Assembly (NCBI RefSeq): GCF_963678635.1
Contig: NC_087065.1
Span: forward strand, 27,111,254-27,175,253
Length of the DNA stretch: 64,000 bases
Reading direction: 5' to 3'
Source of the DNA: Symsagittifera roscoffensis
Lineage: Eukaryota > Xenacoelomorpha > Acoela > Convolutidae
The position numbers and the translations under genes are program-made. The first letter of the stretch is position 1. Each line of letters begins with the position of its first letter. Positions 56,316 to 64,000 of the stretch are shown in pieces. The notes below the pieces were generated by a model. It made no database searches. It was not told the origin of the DNA and worked only from the letters and a program-made list of their open reading frames with translations.

Positions 56316-57590
56316 AATCACCACTAGCTGTAATGCAAATTCCTCAGTCACTTCGAGCATCAGCAGAACAAGCATTTTCTGGGTTAGACGTTATTTTATT
56401 TTTCGATTCCATTAAATAGCTGAACATCCAGTTTGCAGGACTTCAGCGTAACTTTGCGACATTTGGTTTTCTTCGGCTCTTACGTTAACTAGGGAAGAAG
56501 TGTTACAGTATCTTTTTTTACCGAATTCCAGACGGTTTAAAAAAAAACAACACTTCCAGTAGAACACAACTACGAAACAGTCGAAAACATGGTAGGTAAA
56601 TTAGGCGAAATATAGAGCAACACAAATTCAAAAACACATATGATTGTTACATACAATTGCGCGAAGTCGGGCACCAAGTCGAATCAACAACTGAGGTACC
56701 TATGATCTAATCCATTATAATCGATTTTAATAGATTATAATCACTTTTGTTTGTCCATTTTTGTCTTCAAAATTGCATCTATATAGCTTATTATTTATGC
56801 TTTTAGTGAACGTTGGTTCCTATGAAAAATGAGAATTTTTTTTCAGTTTTTCTATTTCATTTTTATAATTTTTTTTTAATTTCTGCACCATTAGAGCTGT
56901 TTTGTGATGCATGTTTTAAGCTTTTGAAACACTAAGACATCAGCAAATTGATTTAGTTCCATGATTGATTCGGAAATTTTTTTTTCATCTACCGCGAGAA
57001 CCTTTCCTATCATATGAAAGGATCTGTTTTAAATTTTTGTTTCGTGGTAAAACTTTGTGTTCAGATGAACCAAAACGTTCATGAGATCTCTCTCTTCTAG
57101 AGATTTTCTTATTGACACAAAAATAATAACCCATAAGATGAAGTTCAAATATAGGAAAATTTTAGCGAAATAAGAGATTATATTCGATTCTAATCGATTA
57201 TAATCGATTATGATCTATTAAATGTGACTTTAAGGGTTTTTTAGTAAGAACTATAATCAATTATAATCGATAGACCGCCGATCGCTGTAAAAACTATTAC
57301 TACGGGAGTAGAAAATTCAAGCGATATGGTTGGTCAAGGCTTTTTAAATAGCTCTTTAGCTTATTTCAAACTCAAGATTATTGTCGCTACTATATCTTGT
57401 TTTGCTCGGTCGATAAAAAATTCTGATCATTCTCACACTCGTACAGAAAAATGTACTTCAAAGTGCCTACCTATGGATAATTAGAAATTCAACTTCAAGA
57501 GCATCACTTTCACGGACAAGGTCCTTTTACATTTTATTCTAAAAAATAAAGAATTTTTTCCACAAACCTAAAAGAGATAAAACTTTCCAA
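56316..57590. other. Intergenic stretch with TAATCGATTA palindromes
   Basis: No gene is seen. Bases 56712-56752 and 57178-57275 hold clustered copies of TAATCGATTA and near variants (ATAATCGATT, ATTATAATCGATTATG). Each is a palindrome of two homeodomain-type TAAT cores. They may be binding sites or simple-sequence expansions. Confidence 0.5.
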
Positions 57591-57592
57591 AA

Positions 57593-58940
57593 ATGGAGGA
57601 ATATACCGACCCTTTACTAAAAATTCCCGAAGAACAAAATATCGCTCTTAAATTCAAACATGACCACCTTCCAGACGACCACGCGCACCAGGTCATGAGT
57701 TATAAATCAGATTTAAACCTACCAACGCCCCCTATTCTACCCAAAAATCACTGCTCAAAGATACTGAAACTCCTTCAATTAATGACCAGGGAAGCTAAAG
57801 TGATATGGGACTTGTTCGAGACAATAAAGACGAATCGTTCAATGGGCATCCACGGAGCGTACATGAAAAAATTTGCTAGGACCTACACCTTCCTACTTTT
57901 TCTCGACAACAAACAAGTCGAACCAGCCACAATCAGGGGAACTTTTTTTTACCATGCTTCACGAGACCCACCCAGGCCAGTTTAAGATGAAGTCGTTCGA
58001 AGAATATATGTTGCGGCCGCTCATATACCGAGAGATCTACCATCACGGGAAGTCTTGTAGCCAATGCTTGAAAACAAGGTAAGGACCTCCTAGTTTTACC
58101 GACAACATTACAAAACTGTCAATTTGACATTCGCTAAGGAAGAAAGAAAACTTGAATTTCGCAGGACCGTTGGACGCGCTCGGGAAATGTAAAAAACACA
58201 ATCTCCTATGTGTCGACCAACTTACCAAGTTCCCATCGTTCAAGATAGCAAATAACACGTCCGCTAATAATGTGATTTCTTTCTTAAACGACTACTGCCA
58301 CCTTCACGGTTTCCCAAAAAAATTCGAGTCGACCATGGGTATTGCTTTTTATCAAACGATTTTTAAAATTCCTGCAAAAATTCAGCATCGAGATCATTTA
58401 TTGTACAGTTGGCGACCATAGATCCAATGGGCTGGTGGAAAGATTAATTTATACAATACAATCAAAGTTACTGGCATTGTCATTCGAGTTACCTAAGCCT
58501 TCTCTAAACTCATCGATCAAAAAAACTATCTGGAACTTGAGAATCTCTAAGCAATCTTCAATCGGTTGTACCCCCTTCAAAAAACACTTTAAAAGAATGG
58601 CATTTTTTGGATGGAAAAATCTGATTTCCTTTGATGACCATTTAGATGAAGGGAAATCGATCTTATCCAACCGACGGGCCAGCAACTGGGAATTGCACGA
58701 CGGAGCGGAAGACGGGTACCTGGGTGAAGAGAAAGACCAGGACCCGGAAGAAAATCTACCGCTAGCGAATGCAATCACGAACAGAACAACCCCAGAGGGC
58801 CACGATCAATCTAGAGGGTCTACCACAAAAAAACTGTTGCTGGAGTTAATCTATATAGAAGGGCTACAAACAGGAAAAACGGGGAACCCTATTTTAACTC
58901 AGTATAGAAGGACATCATTGACTCTTCAGACCACACTATA
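57593..58940 (+). pseudogene. Third gypsy-type pol fragment: integrase
   Basis: Frame 57593-57985 (MEEYTDPLLKIPEEQNIALK) leads into an overlapping frame with MLHETHPGQFKMKSFEEYML and CSQCLKTR, the HHCC zinc region of an integrase. After a stop, 58152-58421 reads NFAGPLDALGKCKK, LLCVDQLTKFPSF and FLNDYCHLHGFPKKFEST. The second catalytic Asp is replaced (ESTMG for the usual SDNG). A shifted frame supplies DHRSNGLVERLIYTIQSKL with the Glu. It is a different lineage from the two elements above and is inactive. RT is not present upstream. Confidence 0.75.
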
Positions 58941-59077
58941 ACTCTCGATAACGGTCATATTTTACGTAAATCTGATTTGGCAATTAAAGGAAAACTACTC
59001 CCTGGCCCCAAAAAACTCGTGGAGCTTGAACCATTCATCAAGATTTCATCCAGATTTCTTCAGATTTTTCGTCATCC

Positions 59078-59795
59078 TTGAATTTAAACTCTTGGGACGG
59101 GATTATAGACGATTATTTTGACGATATGACTAATATTAATCTACCCTCGAGTCACCAATCCGAGTCTAATCAAGGGTTAAGCGTTACAGGTATTGCCGAC
59201 TCCCCACAAGTGAGACCAAATCTATCAGTCAACACCGACCAACGGGCGATTATAAATGTTCCTGACTCTGCCGAGATAGAAGGTTCGGAAGGTTACCCAA
59301 TCATAATATACAGTGTCACAGAGTCTGTGGCGGAACCTATCATTCTTCCAAGACACGCAAGACCGCGCAAGGACGTTGGCTCTCCTAAACTTTTCGGAGA
59401 CCGCCGATTTATCGATGTAATGCTCGAAAGAGATGAAACAGAGACCACACTTCCAACGCAGCCTAATTTTTACGATAAACCCAGGGCAATTTTCGTGATT
59501 TCTTCTCCATCGGACCTATTGACACCTTTAGCGGAGGCCCCACCTGTACGAACTCTTGTTGCAGAAACCTTGTCGCAGAAACTTTGACTTGGTCATCGAA
59601 AAAATGCCCATCGGACAAACCAAATTATTCGCCAATCATGTCCCTATTAAAAACACCTCTTCTGGATCCCAATCTTCAGCACAACCGACCATCAACGACA
59701 CACTGGACGAGTTAGACAAATCGAGCGAAATGTTTTCGACCATTGACACAGAAGTAAAAGCCAAATTAGACGATTTCGATGAAAAATTTAATTGA
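59078..59795 (+). pseudogene. Downstream ORFs of the third retroelement
   Basis: Frame 59078-59587 is acidic and Ser/Pro-rich (NSWDGIIDDYFDDMTN) and holds PRHARPRKDVGSPKLFGDRR, typical of the basic end of a gypsy pol. A second frame, 59556-59795, ends in an acidic coiled-coil-like segment (TINDTLDELDKSSEMFSTID). No envelope features (signal peptide, membrane anchor) are visible. Confidence 0.5.
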
Positions 59796-60096
59796 TTCTC
59801 AAAATCTCAAGAAAAAAAACATGACCGTTTTTTAATACACTTTATATTCTCCTAATCGAGCATTTTTGCTGTAGATTTTGTTGTACATGTTAAATGTACA
59901 CTTTGTAGATCATTAATCCTTAGCTTAGTTATTTTGTTTTTATCTTATTTTCTGTAAAATTGTAAATTATGTATGTTCAACCTGTACATTTGTACCTTCC
60001 CATTTTCATTTGTAGATACTATTTTACTTGCTGTACTATTCATTTTCATGGCGCAGTTTGGAAAAGTTGGTTCCTACTTTGAATGGGGAAAATGGG

Positions 60097-60377
60097 TGTA
60101 TATAGAATTAGTTAGCGATTAGTAATTTTATTTTTTTTCCGATGGGAAATGTTGTGACTTGTTTTTAGCTGTTTTAAATGACCTTCGGTATTAATTAAAT
60201 AACAGTTAACTTAGTTCGATACGACCATCGGTCGATCGTAGAGTGTTCGTTCAGTTGTCCTTTTAGAACGTTTTAAATTAACACAGTCTATAATATCCGT
60301 TTTACCTTATTAAGTAATTGTGCATTAGTTGTACATAGATCGTAGTATCAGAATATTTTATTACTGTGTTATTTACA
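60097..60377 (+). repeat. Candidate 3' LTR of the third retroelement
   Basis: The purine run GAATGGGGAAAATGGG directly precedes TGTATATAGAATTAG, and TG...ACA ends lie 281 bases apart. Position downstream of pol fits a 3' LTR. I found no matching 5' LTR in the window, so this is inference. Confidence 0.35.
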
Positions 60378-60791
60378 AGTTTTGCAATTGGTTACCGTCT
60401 ACCGAATTTGAAGTGGGAAAGAACTTGGGGCGTATTTTTTTTAAAATCAGATAACACGGAATCATGTAATCTGATACAAACTGTTGTTTCAAAACAAAAC
60501 CTTGTCAGGCCTACTTCAGGCTGTAAAAAAATGGCGATGAAGTTTTTAGTTTTATGAAAAATATCTATAACTTTTCGATTTTTAGAACAAACTTGATTTA
60601 TATTTTCACCGGTTTTTGGTCGAGAAAGTCGAAACATAAATCGATCACCTCGACCCAGCTAAGGATAAACTGAAGGTTTTAGAAGTTTATCCTTGAGCAT
60701 TTATGAAATTGAACATGTAACAAAAAGTGTGTCTCAAAGCTGATTTTTTTGACTGCCAATTCTTCAAAACGGAACCGCTGTTGTCCCCTGT

Positions 60792-61615
60792 TTAGAGAAG
60801 GATAGCATGCTGGTGTTTAAAAGTTACCCCATGCTCAGGATCGCAGCAGTCTGCTCGAAATATATCCGATCCTGATCTTCGCATAACCTCTTCTTTTCTG
60901 CAGCACATCTCGTCATCCCATTCATGTTCTATATCGTTCCTTTTTACCAACTTCCCGGCTAGTGGTTCCGGAAAATAAAAAACGTTGAAACAGAGACAGT
61001 CGTCGGCAATTTTGACTTGTTCGCTTAAACCGTTTTGATTTCTTCTTTCTTTTGCAATATGCAATTTTTCTATCACATTCACCGAAAATAATTAGCGCGT
61101 CTTGGTGGCAAAACTGCACCTCGTGAGTTTGGTGCAAGCCATGTACAATCGGTGGTAGAGATAGTTTACATCCTGTGTTTGGTCAAAAATCAAAACTTCA
61201 GTTTCTAAAATGAACGCAATAATATGTCGTGATTCCGGAGGACAACTAGTCGCAAAGGAAAGCATGTTTGCTAACTCTAACGATGATGTGTCATTGCCGC
61301 ACAAAAATTTCAAACGCCTCAATGTTTTCTCGCCTATGAAATGCAACCGGGCGTTGATTGTTGCTTGTTACTGGCATATTCAAGCATCATACACTAGCTC
61401 ATTATCAATGGTGGAATCTGCGTTTTTGTGTTTACATCAAACACTAACCACTGTTTGACTTCACCTTCAAGAATGACAAAATTTCGGGAAAGAAACATTC
61501 TTGTTGCTTTATGGATGCCATACAATTTGGTTCTAAAATTTTTTTTTATATTCTCAATGATTGAATGACAAACGAGCAAACTAAAAATTAAGTTCCAAAC
61601 GCATGAAAGTTCCAA
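60792..61615 (-). pseudogene. Possible decayed gene, family unknown
   Basis: Three minus-strand frames look protein-like and follow one another with shifts: 61615-61394 (FLSRNFVILEGEVKQWLVFD), 61346-61092 (NDTSSLELANMLSFATSC, HIIAFILETEVLIFDQTQD) and 61082-60792 (DDCLCFNVFYFPEPLAGKLV, DIEHEWDDEMCC). An alternative frame (HQTHEVQFCHQDALIIFGEC) bridges the last two. I recognise no domain. It could be a pseudogene or exons of a real gene. The ORFs lack convincing starts. Confidence 0.3.
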
Positions 61616-61888
61616 AAAAATAGTTCAATCGTGTAAAAAGCTAAAATGCTAAAATAAGCTTTAACACCAAATTTAAAGTCGGCTTGATACTTATTGTAAA
61701 AGTCTCTGCATTGAGTTTATCTCATTTATTATGTTTCATTATAAACTTTCTTCAGACGTCAGTTTCACTTTTGAATCATTAAAAAAGAACAGTCTAAGAA
61801 GAGAAACAATGCTTAATATATAGCAAACGCGTTTATTTGATAAGCGTTCTTAGTCTAGTAAAAAAATAGATTACAGAGGCTAGTAGTT

Positions 61889-64000
61889 ATGGCCAAAAAC
61901 GTCTTTCCAATGAAAAAGCGGCGGGATTACATGCCAGAAGACGACGATCCGGAAGAAGTGATGAAAAAGCTACAGAAGCTGATGAATAAATGTCTGGAGA
62001 AATCACGCCCAGTGGAAGAACTCGAAAAAGTGGTCGACAAAGCCGCCATCATGAAAGACTTTTTCGATCTTCATTTTCGCGACGAGTTTGGCTACACTTT
62101 ACTTGGAAATGCTGTTCAAAAGCACGAAATAGATGTTGTGAAATATTTGGTGGAACAGCATAAATTCAAAATCAAAGAGGAGCTTCTAATTGCAGTTCAG
62201 CTAGATTACAAACCATGTGTTGATTACTTGCTTAAAAAACATCCATATTTGGTTAATAGAAAGGTTCTGGCTGGCACTACATTCAGACCCGGTCAGTCGC
62301 CAGTTATGATTGCTTCCTTGATGGAAAATGACTCCATGCTGAAATTCCTGTTTGCGCGGGGCGCTAAACCTCTGGAAGTCCCAGAGTTCGACCCTTCAGA
62401 TCCAAATAACATCATCAGATTTGACGCCATTTATCAGACTCTGCTAGCTCTTTCGAAGCCAATGTATCTGTGTGTTATGAACGAGGATCCGATTATGGTA
62501 GCTTTCAAAATAGCGGAAAAATGCGAGGAACTGGCTTCCGCGCTAGACGTTGCAAAGGATGATTTGATGGAAATCAAGAAAAGCTGCGAAAAATTCGCAG
62601 CCGATTTCATCAAATTTGTGCCAACTTTCGATGACTTGGAACTGGTGTTGGGCCAAATGACAACAGATGACGTCAATCTGGTGGTTCCTGGAACTCCTTG
62701 GGAGCGATTGAGCTACGCGATGAATCATAATCACGTGGACTTTGTGGCCAGCGGCAGCGTCCAGAAGCTAATGAAAAAGAAGTTTATGGACGGTCCTCTG
62801 GCTTTGAACGATTTCGAATCAGCCAATGTGGCCAAAAAAACCCTCTTCATTCTTGCCCTAAGTCTTTTGACGCCAGTGTGGCTTTTCCTGTTCCTGGTTT
62901 TTCCTATAAGCGATAGTGCGACATCTAAATTTATTAAATCATGGCTCGACATGCCTTTTATGATTTTCATCGCACAAAGCGTTCTCTACTTTGCACTGCT
63001 TGTAGTAGTCATCGACGCTTCAGTGCAGACTGCTATTTTCCCCATGCTCACTTGGCCTGTTTTGGCGGCCGAAAGGATTTGCTTGCAGGAGCTTTTACTC
63101 AACAGAACAGATTGCATTACCAATAACTTAGCGTACACGGAGACGCAAAAAGCGTCGTATATCGCGAGCCCCAATGCGTACGCCTTATACTTGGAAAGCC
63201 AGGCAGTTGATTTTATTTCTGTAACCTTGACAAACACAACTTCAAATTACATTTCGGAAGGGTACATTTCGGTTTTTACTCTGGGAAACATTTACAAAGA
63301 ATTATTAAATATCTGGGCCGAAGGAATATATGTATACAGTTCGGACTGGGTTAATGTCTTGAACATTCTTTCTAACTGGTGTTTTATAAACGGAATCGCG
63401 GTCAAATACACCTACGTCTTTGTTGATGGGTACAGTGGCATCGGCACGTTTGGCGGCGAAATAGCGCATCCACTGCAAATTTTTGACGCGTTTACATCTG
63501 TAGGGCTTCTGCTGCTATTCTACAAGATGTACAAACTTCTCCGAGTTACGGAAACAGTCGGCCGACAGCAAATTCTTCTACGTGAGGCGTTCATAGCTTG
63601 TTTCTACTTCTTCATTTTGTTCTTCTGTGTTTTGTTTGCATTTTCGGTGGCTTCAAATAGTATCATATGGCGTTCGTATCGAGCCTACATTCAAAACTGC
63701 AGAAAAATCGATGGCAAGTATGAAACGACTATTCCGACCAATATTCCGTGTGAAACTAACCTAGTCCCGTCAAGTTTAGAGGAACTAGTGAAATATCAAG
63801 ACTTTTTTCAAGTGTTGGAGACATTTTTCTTTGGAATGTTTCTCCCTTCTGCTGACATTTTGTCCTTGTTTCCCTCCTACGAAAACATGCAGGAATGGAC
63901 ACTTGCTATCATGTATGGCGCGTATGTTTTCCTCATGATCATTGTCCGAATGAACGTTCTCATATCTCTGGTTATTTTCGCAGTCAAAAACACTGCCAAG
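61889..64000 (+). CDS. TRPC-family cation channel, 5' part (704 aa, open at window end)
   Basis: ATG 61889 opens 704 codons without an intron and runs off the window. Residues 55-180 are ankyrin-like (DEFGYTLLGNAVQKHEIDVV). Residues 190-300 carry TRPC-specific blocks: CVMNEDPIMVAFKIAEKCEE, CEKFAADF, and LSYAMNHNHVDFVASGSVQK with LMKKKFMDG. Membrane segments follow near 318-340, 356-376, 484-510, 530-550 and 566-588. The S4-S5 region reads KLLRVTETVGRQQILLREAF where typical TRPCs have an LGPLQISLG-like stretch. The pore region is FFQVLETFFFGMF, and S6 near 670-698 ends MNVLISLVIFAVKNT. Such channels form tetramers and pass Na and Ca after receptor or lipid signals. The TRP box and C-terminus lie beyond the window. 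A 4-codon upstream ORF (61809-61823) precedes the start. Confidence 0.85.
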   Translation, partial: MAKNVFPMKKRRDYMPEDDDPEEVMKKLQKLMNKCLEKSRPVEELEKVVDKAAIMKDFFDLHFRDEFGYTLLGNAVQKHEIDVVKYLVEQHKFKIKEELLIAVQLDYKPCVDYLLKKHPYLVNRKVLAGTTFRPGQSPVMIASLMENDSMLKFLFARGAKPLEVPEFDPSDPNNIIRFDAIYQTLLALSKPMYLCVMNEDPIMVAFKIAEKCEELASALDVAKDDLMEIKKSCEKFAADFIKFVPTFDDLELVLGQMTTDDVNLVVPGTPWERLSYAMNHNHVDFVASGSVQKLMKKKFMDGPLALNDFESANVAKKTLFILALSLLTPVWLFLFLVFPISDSATSKFIKSWLDMPFMIFIAQSVLYFALLVVVIDASVQTAIFPMLTWPVLAAERICLQELLLNRTDCITNNLAYTETQKASYIASPNAYALYLESQAVDFISVTLTNTTSNYISEGYISVFTLGNIYKELLNIWAEGIYVYSSDWVNVLNILSNWCFINGIAVKYTYVFVDGYSGIGTFGGEIAHPLQIFDAFTSVGLLLLFYKMYKLLRVTETVGRQQILLREAFIACFYFFILFFCVLFAFSVASNSIIWRSYRAYIQNCRKIDGKYETTIPTNIPCETNLVPSSLEELVKYQDFFQVLETFFFGMFLPSADILSLFPSYENMQEWTLAIMYGAYVFLMIIVRMNVLISLVIFAVKNTAK

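Overview
The window is nuclear DNA from an AT-rich animal genome, most likely an invertebrate. The evidence is spliced genes with canonical GT-AG introns of about 60-250 bases, a TRPC-type channel, an array of LDL-receptor class A modules, and Ty3/gypsy and LINE retroelements. I cannot name the species. There is no bacterial gene organisation, rRNA, tRNA or CRISPR array that I can support.

Bases 1-25600 are a graveyard of one family of long, decayed elements. Element A (1 to about 12960) begins as a head-to-tail array of a unit of about 4.66 kb (units start at 1, 5381 and 10038; the first carries about 0.7 kb more) and then runs into a terminal arm. Element B (about 14945-24975) has two diverged arms of about 2.2 kb in inverted orientation around a core. 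The left part of that core is a diverged reverse-strand copy of the element A unit. Comparing the diverged copies shows several former protein-coding segments, among them a zinc-finger module present five times. One intact 153-codon ORF (20914-21375, minus strand) lies in the middle of element B. Between A and B, inside tandem copies of a terminal repeat, lie two fragments of a gene resembling a Polinton/Maverick-type double-jelly-roll capsid protein.

Bases 25600-43400 are retrotransposon debris. A minus-strand Ty3/gypsy element (27329-32348) has its 3' tail and LTR duplicated in tandem and is cut by a 200-base assembly gap. A minus-strand LINE reverse transcriptase remnant follows (34198-34990), then a second, plus-strand Ty3/gypsy element (37648-43184) with recognisable gag, protease, RT, RNase H and integrase pieces, all frameshifted.

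Bases 43358-56315 are a near-identical direct duplication of a 6.4-6.5 kb block carrying a six-exon gene for a secreted protein with 23 LDL-receptor class A modules. The downstream copy looks intact (1127 aa). The upstream copy has lost a splice donor in a 103-base deletion and has two further changes at key module residues. Each block starts with a scrap of gypsy leader and ends with a perfect 48-bp inverted repeat.

Bases 56316-61888 hold a third decayed gypsy-type element, palindromic TAATCGATTA clusters and a doubtful minus-strand gene remnant. From 61889 to the window end runs one uninterrupted reading frame for a TRPC-family cation channel, which continues beyond the window. The only host genes I am confident of are the LDLa pair and the TRPC gene.
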